Assembly (NCBI RefSeq): GCF_031846245.1
Contig: NZ_JAVRIC010000006.1
Span: 1 to 64,000, forward strand
DNA length: 64,000 nt
Direction: 5' to 3'
Source: Banduia mediterranea
Lineage (GTDB): Bacteria; Pseudomonadota; Gammaproteobacteria; Nevskiales; Nevskiaceae
Under the pieces are notes generated by a model. The model was given only the letters and a program-made list of their open reading frames with translations. It had not been told where the DNA came from and searched no databases. Within the stretch, counting starts at the first letter, position 1. Every line of letters starts with the position of its first letter. Positions 45,796-54,810 of the stretch are shown piece by piece. Both the position numbers and the translations under genes were made by a program.

Positions 45796-46709
45796 GCATG
45801 AACAAACAAACCCCTTACAACACGGCCAATTCATCGGATACCGCCCAGATCGAACGCCGGATCGAGGATACGCGTGAGAAGCTGTCCGACACGCTGCACG
45901 AATTGAAGGACAAGGCCTCGCCCAGGCAGCTCGCGGACCGCGCGGTCCGCTTCGCCAAGGATTCCGGTGCGCCCGAAATGGCACGCGGCGTGGGACGCAC
46001 GGTCCGGGATCACCCGGTGCCGTTTCTGCTGGTCGGTGCCGGTCTGGGCTGGCTGGTCGCCAGTCGACTGCGCAGCCGCAGCGACACCACCGAGGATGCC
46101 GCGGGGCGTCTGGCGCAGGATTCGAACGCCACCTATCCGGACGTTCGTCTGGACGCCTGCAGCAACGGCGCCGCTGCGCCCGGGATCGACGACAAGGATG
46201 TCGACGAACGGCTCTACGAGGCCGGCGAGCAAGCCGGTGAGAAGCTCAGCGAAACCCTGGTCCAGGCGCGGGAGAAACTCGGGGAGGCCCGTGATTCGAC
46301 CGCTCGTGTCGCCAGCGGCATCGCCGACCGCAGTGGAGAATGGGCCGGTGCCGCGCGTCGCGGGGCACAGCGTGGCTGGTCCTACGCCACTGACGAACAG
46401 CCATTGATATTGCTTGGTGTCGGCCTGGCGGCCGGAACCGCGCTGGGCTTGGCCCTGCCGCGCTCGCGCAGTGAGGAGCGGCTGCTGGGTTCGCACAGCG
46501 CCGCCTTGCAATCGCGCGCGCGCGATGCTGCCCAGAGTCAGTACGAACGTGCCAAGTCCGCCGCGCGGGACACCTACGACACGGTGATGGACGATCTGGA
46601 CCGGCGCGGTCTCAGCGCCGAGGGTCTGCGCGGCGCCGCGGGTGCCGCCGCCGAGCAGGCGAGGACCGCGCTGGGGGGCGAGGCGAGCGGCGGTTACAAG
46701 CCTCATTGA
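45792..46709 (+). CDS. DUF3618 protein
   Basis: 305 residues. 'SDTAQIERRIEDTREKLSDTLHELKDKASPRQLADRAVRFAKD' (15-57) is the DUF3618 signature. Two membrane segments follow (about 76-92 and 205-220), with a long helical region between and after them. It may tie membrane and cytoplasmic proteins in envelope stress. It overlaps the YqjE-like gene by four bases. Confidence 0.88.
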   Translation: MSMNKQTPYNTANSSDTAQIERRIEDTREKLSDTLHELKDKASPRQLADRAVRFAKDSGAPEMARGVGRTVRDHPVPFLLVGAGLGWLVASRLRSRSDTTEDAAGRLAQDSNATYPDVRLDACSNGAAAPGIDDKDVDERLYEAGEQAGEKLSETLVQAREKLGEARDSTARVASGIADRSGEWAGAARRGAQRGWSYATDEQPLILLGVGLAAGTALGLALPRSRSEERLLGSHSAALQSRARDAAQSQYERAKSAARDTYDTVMDDLDRRGLSAEGLRGAAGAAAEQARTALGGEASGGYKPH

Positions 46710-46825
46710 GTACGGCCCTGCCGTCGCGTAAAGGTCGAAGTGACGATGCCGCGTTTTCTCAGGTGGACGCGGCATTGTCTTGATCGGCGCAAAGTGAATC
46801 GTCCATTTGCCGCAAGCGGATATCG

Positions 46826-47698
46826 ATGAACGGGCGTGAGCTGTTCGGCCTGATCAAGGCTGCCGCGATCGGCTGGTCGCAGGACCGTGCCTCCAGCATG
46901 GGTGCGGCCATCGCGTTCTACACGGTGCTGTCGCTGGCGCCACTGCTGCTGATCGTGATCAGCGTGGCCGGTCTGTTCTTTGGTGAGGAGGCGGCCCGCG
47001 GCGCGCTGATCGACCAGCTTACGGAGCTGGTGGGCGAAAACGGCGGTGCCGCGATCCAGGCCGCGCTCAGTAGTGCGCACGATCCCGGGCGCGGCCTGAT
47101 TTCGGTGCTGATCGGCGTGGCGACTCTGATGATCGGTGCCACCACGGTGTTCATGGAGTTGCAGGCCAATCTCGACCGTATCTGGAAGGTGCCGATGATT
47201 GGTGGCGTCACTGGCTATGTGCGGCGGCGCATGCTGTCCTTCGGTGTGATTCTGGGCGTGGGATTCCTGCTGACGGTGTCGCTGGTGATGACTGCAGTCA
47301 TCACCGCGATCGGCACATTCTGGCAGGATCGCATCGGCGGCTGGCAGGCGCCGATCCAGTTGCTCAACTTCGCTGTTTCCTTCGGTATCGTGACCCTGCT
47401 GTTCGGCATGATCTACAAACTGCTGCCCAGCGTGAACAACGCATGGGGCGACGTCTGGACCGGCGCGGCCGTGACGTCGCTGCTGTTCTCGATCGGCAAG
47501 TATCTGATCGGCCTGTATATCGGCAGCGCCGCCGTGTCCTCGTCCTATGGCGCGGCCGGGGCTTTCGTGGTGCTGATCGTGTGGGTCTACTACTCGGCGC
47601 AGATCTTCCTGTTCGGCGCCGAATTCACCTACCGGTACGCCTGTCTACGTGGATCGCTGCGTCACGACCCGATTCACGCCGGCAATGCGTCGCGCTGA
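46826..47698 (+). CDS. YihY/BrkB family membrane protein
   Basis: 290 residues with six hydrophobic segments: 'RASSMGAAIAFYTVLSLAPLLLIVISVAGLFFG', 'LISVLIGVATLMIGATTVFMELQANLDRIW', 'GFLLTVSLVMTAVI', 'FGIVTLLFGMIYKLLP', 'GAAVTSLLFSIGKYLIGLYIG' and 'SYGAAGAFVVLIVWVYYSAQIFLFGAEFT'. These are the family motifs. It was once called RNase BN; the true function is unclear, possibly transport. Its 3' end overlaps the convergent DUF389 gene by 25 bases. Confidence 0.93.
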   Translation: MNGRELFGLIKAAAIGWSQDRASSMGAAIAFYTVLSLAPLLLIVISVAGLFFGEEAARGALIDQLTELVGENGGAAIQAALSSAHDPGRGLISVLIGVATLMIGATTVFMELQANLDRIWKVPMIGGVTGYVRRRMLSFGVILGVGFLLTVSLVMTAVITAIGTFWQDRIGGWQAPIQLLNFAVSFGIVTLLFGMIYKLLPSVNNAWGDVWTGAAVTSLLFSIGKYLIGLYIGSAAVSSSYGAAGAFVVLIVWVYYSAQIFLFGAEFTYRYACLRGSLRHDPIHAGNASR

Positions 47699-48639
47699 AC
47701 GATGATCACGCCGAGCACCAGCAGCGTGAACAGCCAGACCAGCAGATAGATCCACATCGCGCGTTTCGCCTTTTCCTTGCCCCACCAGTCGCGCGGACGA
47801 ATGCCCTTGAGCAGGAACACCAGTTTGCACGCCAGGTTGATGCTGACGATATTGACCGCGAGCAACAGCCCGGCGCCGGTGGCGAGCCGGATTTCGCCGT
47901 GACCGAGCATCAGGCCCAGCGCGGCAGCCGGCGGCAACAGCGCCACGGCGACCATTACGCCCACCAGCACGCTGGGCAGGCCGGTGGTCAGCGACAGCGC
48001 CGCCGCAGCACCGGAAGCCAGGGCCAGGGCCAGCGACTCCATGCCGACGTCGGTGCGTGACAGCAACTCGTGCGCATCCGCCGTGAATGGCCACAGCAGA
48101 CCCAGCAGCAATGACAGGGCCACCGCCAGCGCCACGCCCGCCAGGGTGGTCAGCACCGCCTTGCGCATCAGTTCGAGGTCACCGAGCGCGGTGCCCAGAC
48201 CGAGCGCCAGGTTCGGACCCAGCAGCGGGGCGATGACCATGGCGCCGATGACCACGGCGGCGCTGTCCTCGACCAGACCGATTGCCGCCACGATCGTCGA
48301 CAGCAGTACCAGCAGCAGATAGTTGCCGTCGAGGCGCGCATTGCGCTCCACCATGTTATAGAGCGCTTCACGCGCCATCGTGGCGGAATCCTCGTCCGGC
48401 TGCGGAATCGTGAGATCGACGGGAATCACCAGCACGCGCGCGCTAGGCTGTGCGCCGAGGATCGACTGCAGCGCGTCGAGCACTGCCTGCACCTTGTCGT
48501 CGCGGGTGAGAATGCGCATCGCGCGCATGTCGTCTTCACCAATCGGTCCGGTACGGAAATCGTAAGCCTTGTATTTGTCCGCGATCGCTTGCACGGTCGG
48601 CAGGCTGCGTTGGCTGGCGACCACTTCGATCAGCTTCAT
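47674..48639 (-). CDS. DUF389 (TIGR00341) membrane protein
   Basis: 321 residues from the ATG at 48639 (MKLIEVVASQRSLPTVQAIADKYK); a longer frame to 48723 overlaps the Cys-rich small gene. An N-terminal soluble domain (1-110) is followed by six membrane segments, including 'AAVVIGAMVIAPLLGPNLALGLGTALGD'. The function is unknown. The start overlaps the preceding gene's stop as ATGA, so the two are coupled. Confidence 0.92.
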   Translation of the reverse strand: MKLIEVVASQRSLPTVQAIADKYKAYDFRTGPIGEDDMRAMRILTRDDKVQAVLDALQSILGAQPSARVLVIPVDLTIPQPDEDSATMAREALYNMVERNARLDGNYLLLVLLSTIVAAIGLVEDSAAVVIGAMVIAPLLGPNLALGLGTALGDLELMRKAVLTTLAGVALAVALSLLLGLLWPFTADAHELLSRTDVGMESLALALASGAAAALSLTTGLPSVLVGVMVAVALLPPAAALGLMLGHGEIRLATGAGLLLAVNIVSINLACKLVFLLKGIRPRDWWGKEKAKRAMWIYLLVWLFTLLVLGVIIVQRDALPA

Positions 48640-48788
48640 GCGGCGGGTTCCGGTCGATTGCCGTGCAAGCGCTGCCATTCGGATAGCCGACGCAGATACA
48701 GCGTCAGCTCGCAGTCGGCACAACCGCCGCCGCAGCAGTCGTAGTCCACCGGCGGTTGCGGTTGCGGCGGCAGCGTTTCCTTGTTCAT
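48636..48788 (-). CDS. Cys-rich 'oxidoreductase-like' small protein (PF09791 type)
   Basis: 50 residues: MNKETLPPQPQPPVDYDCCGGGCADCELTLYLRRLSEWQRLHG. 'P..P..PVDYDCCG-GC-DC' is the conserved core of the short oxidoreductase-like N-terminal family seen in proteobacteria and eukaryotes, with four Cys suited to binding a metal or Fe-S centre. It ends in an ATGA overlap with the DUF389 gene. Confidence 0.8.
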   Translation of the reverse strand: MNKETLPPQPQPPVDYDCCGGGCADCELTLYLRRLSEWQRLHGNRPEPAA

Positions 48789-48960
48789 TGGGTGCAGGCG
48801 TGGCGGTTCAGGTAAAGGCTGGAACGCGGGCGAGCGCGCGGAGGCGACACCTGTCGTGCGCCAGCGTACGACGAAGTGTCATTGTGCACTGGCGCGGGCA
48901 GCCGTGCTTTTTTGTCGACGCGGGCCGTGACTTTCGCTAACGTCAGCCGACAGGCATGGA

Positions 48961-51096
48961 ATGTCGCATGCCTTGAGGCCGAAGCACAGTACAGGATGCG
49001 GTTGCAGAAGCAGCCACGGGGGCGGAAACGTGAGTCGCAGCGTGGATAGCTCGGGCCAGCTGTCGGACCGGACCGGGGATGTGGCGCCGTCGCCCACGTC
49101 GCCCGCCGACGTGCGCGGAGATGCACCCTATGTCAGCGCCATCGCCCATCGCCTGATCGCGGGCCATCGCGACCCTATCAAGGTGCTCGACCTTCAGGGA
49201 CGGCTGGTGCTGATCAACCAATCAGCCTGCCGCGCGCTCGGCGTGGATCAGGCCTCGGCGCTGCTGGGCCAGGACTGGACCCACTTGTGGGCGCCGAAGG
49301 AGCGTGAATGCGCCGCCTCCGCCTTGGAGCGCGCCCGTCGCGGCGAAACCGCAGGTTTCGAAGCGCTGCGCAGTGTTGGTGAACGGCCGCCGGCGTGGTG
49401 GGACGTCACGGTATCGCTGTTGCCGGCCTCGGACGCGCTGCCGGCTCACCTGCTGGTGGTGTCACGCGATATCAGCGAGCAGAAGCGGATTCAGAGCGAG
49501 TACCTCAAAAGCGAGGAACGCCTCGGACTGGCTGTGGATGCGGCGGAATTGGGCACGTTCTACTGTCCGATGCCGATGGGACGGATCGTCTGGAACGCCA
49601 AGTGCAAGGAACACTTCTGGCTGGCACCGGACGCAGAAGTCGATTTCGACCTGTTCTATGCGCGTCTGCATCCGGATGACCGCGAAGCTGCGCGCGAGGC
49701 CGTGAACGCGGCGGTTTACCGAGGCGAGAATTACGACATCGAATACCGGACCGTCGCGCCGGATGGTCGCTTTCGCTGGCTGCGCGCCATCGGCCGCGGC
49801 TACCGCGATGACAACGGCGAGCCGACCCGGTTCGATGGTGTCACCATGGACATCTCGCAGCGCAAGCGGGTGGAGCAGGAGCGCGAATACCTGCTCGAAT
49901 CGGAACGTTCGGCGCGTGCCGAGGCCGAGCGCGCCAGTCGCATGAAGGACGATTTTCTGGCGATGCTGAGCCACGAGCTGCGTACGCCCCTCAACGCCAT
50001 CACCGGCTGGGCTCAGATTCTGGGGATGGGGGCGGAGGGCGAACTGCGCGAAGGTCTGGAGACCATCGAGCGCAACGCCCGGGCGCAAAACGCCATCATC
50101 AACGACATGCTGGACATGAGCCGCGTCATCTCCGGCAAGTTGCAACTGGTGCACGAGCAGCTTGATGTGGCTCGACTGCTGACCGAATGCATCGTAGCCC
50201 TGCACCCCTCGGCTCACGACAAGGCACTGCGGATCGAGACCGACTTCGACCAGACCGTGTGCTGGGTTTCCGGAGACGCCACGCGACTCAAGCAGGTTTT
50301 CTGGAATCTGGTCAGCAACGCCATCAAGTTCACTCCGCCGGGCGGTCGTGTGCAGGTGAGAACCGTGACCCACAGCGCCACGGCCGAAATCACTGTGGAA
50401 GACAGTGGCGACGGCATTCCGCGTTCGGCGCTGCCGTTCATCTTCGATCGCTTCCGTCAGGCCGATGGTTCCACCACGCGCCGTTACGGGGGGCTTGGCC
50501 TGGGGCTGTCGATCGCCAAGCAGATCGTCGAACTGCATGGCGGCCGCATCGTCGCCGAGAGTGAGGGCCTGGGTCACGGCGCCTGCTTCCGGGTGGTGCT
50601 GCCGCGTGACCTGACTGCCTTCGAATACGAACTGGGATTGGTGGCGCGGCCATCCGAGCCCGCCGAAGCCATCGGCTCCGAGCTCAGCCCGACGACCCTG
50701 CTTGAAGGCCTGGACGTGCTGGTCGTGGACGACGAGGCCGACGCGCGCGCAGTCCTGAAACGCATGCTCGAAGACAGTGGCGCGCGGGTACGTCTGGCGG
50801 CCTCGGTGGCCGAGGCGCTTTCGCAGTTCGATACCGCACCGCCGCGCGTGCTGCTCAGCGACATCAGCATGCCGGGCGAGGACGGCTATGCCCTGATTCG
50901 CCAGATCCGTTCTCGCACGGCCGAGGCCGGCGGCATGGTGCCGGCTATTGCCGTCACCGCCTACGTGCGCGACCTCGACCGCGCCAGGGCGCTGCTCGAA
51001 GGCTATCAGGGGCACGTGGCAAAGCCGGTCGAGCGGGTTCGCCTGATCCCGATCGTCGCGGCCATCGCGGGGCGGCCGGTGCGTCACGTCGGCTGA
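48961..51096 (+). CDS. Hybrid histidine kinase: PAS-PAS-HisKA-HATPase-REC
   Basis: 711 residues from the ATG at 48961; a GTG at 49030 could start a shorter form. PAS domains at about 60-180 and 190-305 ('DVTVSLLPASDALPAHLLVVSRDISEQKR', 'YRTVAPDGRFRWLRAIGRGYRDDNG'); a HisKA domain with His338 (MLSHELRTPLNAI); HATPase with 'WNLVSNAIKFTP', 'DSGDGIP' and 'GGLGLGLSIAK'; a C-terminal receiver with Asp634 (LLSDISMPGEDG). No membrane segment, so it senses in the cytoplasm. No cognate regulator is beside it. Confidence 0.94.
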   Translation: MSHALRPKHSTGCGCRSSHGGGNVSRSVDSSGQLSDRTGDVAPSPTSPADVRGDAPYVSAIAHRLIAGHRDPIKVLDLQGRLVLINQSACRALGVDQASALLGQDWTHLWAPKERECAASALERARRGETAGFEALRSVGERPPAWWDVTVSLLPASDALPAHLLVVSRDISEQKRIQSEYLKSEERLGLAVDAAELGTFYCPMPMGRIVWNAKCKEHFWLAPDAEVDFDLFYARLHPDDREAAREAVNAAVYRGENYDIEYRTVAPDGRFRWLRAIGRGYRDDNGEPTRFDGVTMDISQRKRVEQEREYLLESERSARAEAERASRMKDDFLAMLSHELRTPLNAITGWAQILGMGAEGELREGLETIERNARAQNAIINDMLDMSRVISGKLQLVHEQLDVARLLTECIVALHPSAHDKALRIETDFDQTVCWVSGDATRLKQVFWNLVSNAIKFTPPGGRVQVRTVTHSATAEITVEDSGDGIPRSALPFIFDRFRQADGSTTRRYGGLGLGLSIAKQIVELHGGRIVAESEGLGHGACFRVVLPRDLTAFEYELGLVARPSEPAEAIGSELSPTTLLEGLDVLVVDDEADARAVLKRMLEDSGARVRLAASVAEALSQFDTAPPRVLLSDISMPGEDGYALIRQIRSRTAEAGGMVPAIAVTAYVRDLDRARALLEGYQGHVAKPVERVRLIPIVAAIAGRPVRHVG

Positions 51097-51156
51097 ATCA
51101 TTCCCAAATCCGGCCAGAGTCGGCAAGCTGCGCGCCTGATCGACCGCAGCCGTTAC

Positions 51157-52062
51157 ATGAGTCCCCACGCACGCGCACAGTTTCAGATCCACATCTGCGT
51201 CGTGCTGTGGGGATTCACCGCGATCCTGGGCAAGCTGATCAGCCTGCCGGCGCTGTCCCTGGTGTGGTGGCGCATGTGGATCGTGGTCGCGGCATTGGCG
51301 CTGTGGCCACGGGTCTGGCGCGGGCTGGCGGCGATGCCTGTGCGCCTGATCGCGATTTACGCCGGCATCGGCGCGGTGGTGTCGCTGCACTGGCTGACCT
51401 TCTACGCCGCGATCAAGCTTTCCAATGCCTCGGTGGGGGTCACCTGCATCGCGCTGGCGCCGGTGCTCCTGGCCTTGATCGAACCCTGGGTGGCTCGGCG
51501 GCGCTTCGATGCGCGCGAGGTTCTGCTCGGAATCGCCGTGGTGCCCGGCGTGGCCCTGCTGGTAGGCGGCGTGACCGCCGACATGCGCCTGGGCGTGCTG
51601 GTCGGCGCGCTCTCGGCCCTGCTTGACGCGATGTTCGGCGCACTCAACAAACGCTATGTGATGCAGGCCGATGCCGTGGTCGTCACCGCGATCGAACTGA
51701 CCGGTGGCGCGCTGTTTCTGACGCTGCTGGCGCCGCTGGCGCCGGGGCCCTCGTTCATCGTTCCGGACGCACGCGACTTCGGTCTTCTGCTGGTGCTCTC
51801 ACTGGGCTGCACGCTGTTGCCATTCACCTTGTCGCTGGTGGCCCTGCGCCAGCTGTCGGCCTTCGGCGCACAGCTCGCGGTCAACCTGGAACCCTTGTAC
51901 GCCATCGTGCTGGCGATGCTGCTGTTCGGTGAGCAGCACGAATTGGGGCTGGCGTTCTACGGCGGGCTCGCCATCGTGCTGGGTGCCGTTTTCGCACATC
52001 CCCTGATGATCTGGCGGCCGCGCCGACGCCAGGCCTCAGCGAAATTCACGGCGGATTCATAG
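51157..52062 (+). CDS. EamA/DMT-family exporter
   Basis: 301 residues with ten hydrophobic segments and two EamA repeats (about 10-140 and 150-290), beginning 'QIHICVVLWGFTAILGKLISLPALSLVWWRMWIV'. It belongs to the drug/metabolite transporter superfamily (RhaT/YdcZ branch); export of amino acids or metabolites is likely, but the substrate is unknown. Confidence 0.9.
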   Translation: MSPHARAQFQIHICVVLWGFTAILGKLISLPALSLVWWRMWIVVAALALWPRVWRGLAAMPVRLIAIYAGIGAVVSLHWLTFYAAIKLSNASVGVTCIALAPVLLALIEPWVARRRFDAREVLLGIAVVPGVALLVGGVTADMRLGVLVGALSALLDAMFGALNKRYVMQADAVVVTAIELTGGALFLTLLAPLAPGPSFIVPDARDFGLLLVLSLGCTLLPFTLSLVALRQLSAFGAQLAVNLEPLYAIVLAMLLFGEQHELGLAFYGGLAIVLGAVFAHPLMIWRPRRRQASAKFTADS

Positions 52063-52103
52063 CCTCGGGTGTCTCATGCAGCGGGCACCCTGGAGAGCCT
52101 TCC

Positions 52104-54056
52104 ATGTCCAAGCTCAATCTCGCCCGCAAGCTCATCGAATCCCATCTCGTCGAAGGTGAGACGAATGCCGGCCAAAGCATCGCGATCAGGATCGACCAGA
52201 CCCTGACGCAGGATGCCACCGGCACACTGGTGATGCAGGAATTCGAGGCGATGAAGGTGGGACGCGTGCGCACCGAGGTTTCGGCGCAGTACGTCGATCA
52301 CAACCTGCTGCAGGCCGACTTCAAGAATCCGGATGATCATCTGTTTCTGCGCAGTGCCTGCCGGCGCTTCGGCGTGTGGTTCAGTCGCCCCGGCACCGGC
52401 GTCAGTCACGCCGTGCACATGGAGCGTTTCGGTCGACCCGGCCGTACGCTGCTGGGTTCGGACAGCCACAGCTGTGCGGCCGGTTCCATGGGCATGCTGG
52501 CGATCGGCGCCGGCGGTCTCGAAGTCGCGCTGGCAATGGCCGGCAGGCCGTTCTACCTGAAGATGCCGAAGATCATGGGCGTGAGGCTCAGTGGCCGCTT
52601 GCCGGACTGGGTTAGCGCCAAGGACGTGATTCTGGAGATGCTGCGCCGCCACGATGTGGACGGCGGCATTGGCCGCATCATCGAGTACCACGGACCGGGT
52701 CTGGCCCATCTCGGCGCGATGGACCGCCATGTGATCGCCAACATGGGCGCCGAACTCGGGGCGACCGCCACGGTGTTTCCGGCGGACGAGGCGGTACGAC
52801 GGTTTCTGGCGAGCCAGGGTCGCGAAGATCAGTTCGAGGCCTTGGCGGCGGACGAGAATGCCGACTACGACGAGCACGACGAGATCGACCTGTCCACGCT
52901 CGAACCGCTGATCGCCTTGCCGAGCAGCCCCGGCAAGGTGGTGCCGGTGGCGGAGGTGGCCGGCCGCGAGGTCTACCAGTGCTACATCGGTTCGTCCGCG
53001 AATCCGGGACTGCGCGATCTCGCCGTGGCGGCGATGATCGTGGACGGCCGCTCGGTCCACGACCGCGTCTCGTTCGATATCAATCCGGCGAGCCGGCAGA
53101 TTCTCGAAAATCTGTCCGAAATGGGTCTGCTCAACACCCTGATTCACGCGGGTGCGCGCCTGCACCAGACCGGCTGCAACGGTTGCATCGGCATGGGTCA
53201 GGCGCCGGCGTCGGGGCGTATCAGCCTGCGTACCGTGCCGCGCAATTTTCCGGGCCGGTCCGGTACCGAGGAAGACCAGGTCTACCTGTGCAGTCCCGAA
53301 ACGGCGGCGGCGTCGGCGCTGAGCGGAACAATCACCGACCCGCGGACGCTGGACAGGCCATATCCCAAAGTCTTTGAACCGGAACGCCTGTGCCTGAGCA
53401 CGCTGGGCGTGATCGAACCGGAGGATCAGGATGCCGGTTCCGACCTTGAAATGGGCCCGAACATCGTGCCGCTGCCGGACGCCGAAGCCCTGCCGGATGC
53501 CCTGCGGGGTCCGGCGCTGCTCAAGCTTGGTGATGACGTGTCGACCGACGAAATCATGCCGGCGGGATCCCGCGTGCTGCCGTTTCGCAGCAACATCCCG
53601 GCGATCAGCCGGTTCGTCTTCGCCGCCGTGGACGGCAGTTTCCCGAAACGCGCCGAGGAAGCGCGGGATCGCGGTGCGGCCTCGTTCCTGATTGGTGGCG
53701 ACAACTACGGTCAGGGTTCGAGTCGCGAACATGCGGCCCTGGCGCCGCGCTATCTTGGTGTGCGCGCCGTGCTGGCCAAGGGTTTCGCACGCATTCACTG
53801 GCAGAACCTCTGCAACTTCGGAATCCTGCCACTGCAATTCGCAGACCCGCAGGACTACGACACGCTGCAGCAGGGCGACGAGCTTCACCTAGAGGGCGTG
53901 CGCGAGGCACTCGAAAGCGGTGAGACCCGTCTGACACTGCACAACCACACGCGTGACCAGGACTATGCGCTCGAACACGCTCTCAGCGAGCGGCAGATCG
54001 CAATGATCCTGTGCGGTGGTCTGCTCAATCTGATGCGCGAGGAACTGGCGGCCTGA
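52104..54056 (+). CDS. Aconitate hydratase (Aquifex-type, 650 aa)
   Basis: 650 residues, shorter than AcnA/AcnB, matching the compact bacterial type. Fe-S cysteines are Cys293 (YQCYIGSSANPG), Cys358 and Cys361 (TGCNGCIGMGQAP). Other signatures are 'LLGSDSHSCAAGSMGMLAIGAGGLEVA' and the swivel domain 'LGDDVSTDEIMPAGSRVLPFRSN' and 'GGDNYGQGSSREHAALAPRYLGVRAVLAKGFARIH'. It interconverts citrate and isocitrate. Confidence 0.93.
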   Translation: MSKLNLARKLIESHLVEGETNAGQSIAIRIDQTLTQDATGTLVMQEFEAMKVGRVRTEVSAQYVDHNLLQADFKNPDDHLFLRSACRRFGVWFSRPGTGVSHAVHMERFGRPGRTLLGSDSHSCAAGSMGMLAIGAGGLEVALAMAGRPFYLKMPKIMGVRLSGRLPDWVSAKDVILEMLRRHDVDGGIGRIIEYHGPGLAHLGAMDRHVIANMGAELGATATVFPADEAVRRFLASQGREDQFEALAADENADYDEHDEIDLSTLEPLIALPSSPGKVVPVAEVAGREVYQCYIGSSANPGLRDLAVAAMIVDGRSVHDRVSFDINPASRQILENLSEMGLLNTLIHAGARLHQTGCNGCIGMGQAPASGRISLRTVPRNFPGRSGTEEDQVYLCSPETAAASALSGTITDPRTLDRPYPKVFEPERLCLSTLGVIEPEDQDAGSDLEMGPNIVPLPDAEALPDALRGPALLKLGDDVSTDEIMPAGSRVLPFRSNIPAISRFVFAAVDGSFPKRAEEARDRGAASFLIGGDNYGQGSSREHAALAPRYLGVRAVLAKGFARIHWQNLCNFGILPLQFADPQDYDTLQQGDELHLEGVREALESGETRLTLHNHTRDQDYALEHALSERQIAMILCGGLLNLMREELAA

Positions 54057-54127
54057 ACGGTAGCCGGCGTCCCGCCTGCCGTTCAGCGGCCGGCCGGCAA
54101 GCCCCGTCTAAGCCTGGTTTCAAGCTT

Positions 54128-54183
54128 AACGGCCATGCCGCAGGCGATTCATTGTGCAGGGTGCTGCTTGCGGCATGGCCGTT
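54128..54183 (-). repeat. Palindromic repeat family, copy 5
   Basis: AACGGCCATGCCGC ... GATTCATTGTGCAGG ... GCGGCATGGCCGTT; reverse orientation, no long tail, 71 bases after the aconitase stop. Confidence 0.85.
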
Positions 54184-54269
54184 AGTCGGAGGCGCGAACT
54201 ATCCCGGCGACCATGGGCCGCCCTACCAATCGGGCTTTCCCGTAGGGCGGGCCATGCTCGCGGGATGCA

Positions 54270-54665
54270 TCAGATCGGGCTCGCCACCCTGAACTTGAGC
54301 TTGCGCGCGGCGGCGATCAGTCGCCGGTCCAGGGTGTACAGACGCTCGGCGCCCTGATTGTGGGCAACCGCCAGATGCAAGGCCTCACCGGCTCGAAGAC
54401 CGAGCGTGATCGCCGAGCTGGCTCGATGCTGTTCGGTAATCCGCGCAAGCCCTCGCGGATCACGCGATGCGCGTCGTGCTCGATGTTGTCGCCATGGGCG
54501 ACGAGCACACGCTCGAAAGCCAGCGCGAGGATGCGCTGCATCGACGCGCGCCTTGCGGCGGTTGAGGTCGGTCATGCGCAGCAGCGGATGCCAGCCGGCA
54601 CCGCCGTAGATGCCGCCGAGCTTGAGATACCAGCGCGCGATCGTGGTGCGAGAGGTTGCTGATGC
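54270..54665 (-). pseudogene. Chimeric remnant: DUF4336-like C-terminus plus PIN-domain C-terminus
   Basis: On the minus strand, 54665 to about 54420 encodes 'RWYLKLGGIYGGAGWHPLLRMTDLNRRKARVD', then, after a one-base frameshift, 'MQRILALAFERVLVAHGDNIEHDAHRVIREGL', which reads like the end of a DUF4336 protein. It then switches frame to 'LGLRAGEALHLAVAHNQGAERLYTLDRRLIAAARKLKF', the C-terminal half of a PIN toxin. Both genes lack their starts. This is a scar of deletion, not a working gene. Confidence 0.6.
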
Positions 54666-54810
54666 CCTACGCCGCGCGGTAAATCACGCCGCCAGTCGCG
54701 GCAACGCTCCCAAAGCGCGAATGGACATCGGTCGAGGTATCCGCTGTAATGCCGCGCGATCTTGATGCGTGTCGAGGGCATGACACGTTTCGGTGCGTCC
54801 TGGGAGATTC

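Noticed and set aside
49462-51390. Open frame of 642 codons on the minus strand
   Set aside because: It is antisense to the hybrid kinase; no domain pattern.
52074-53888. Open frame of 604 codons on the minus strand
   Set aside because: It is antisense to aconitase; shadow composition.
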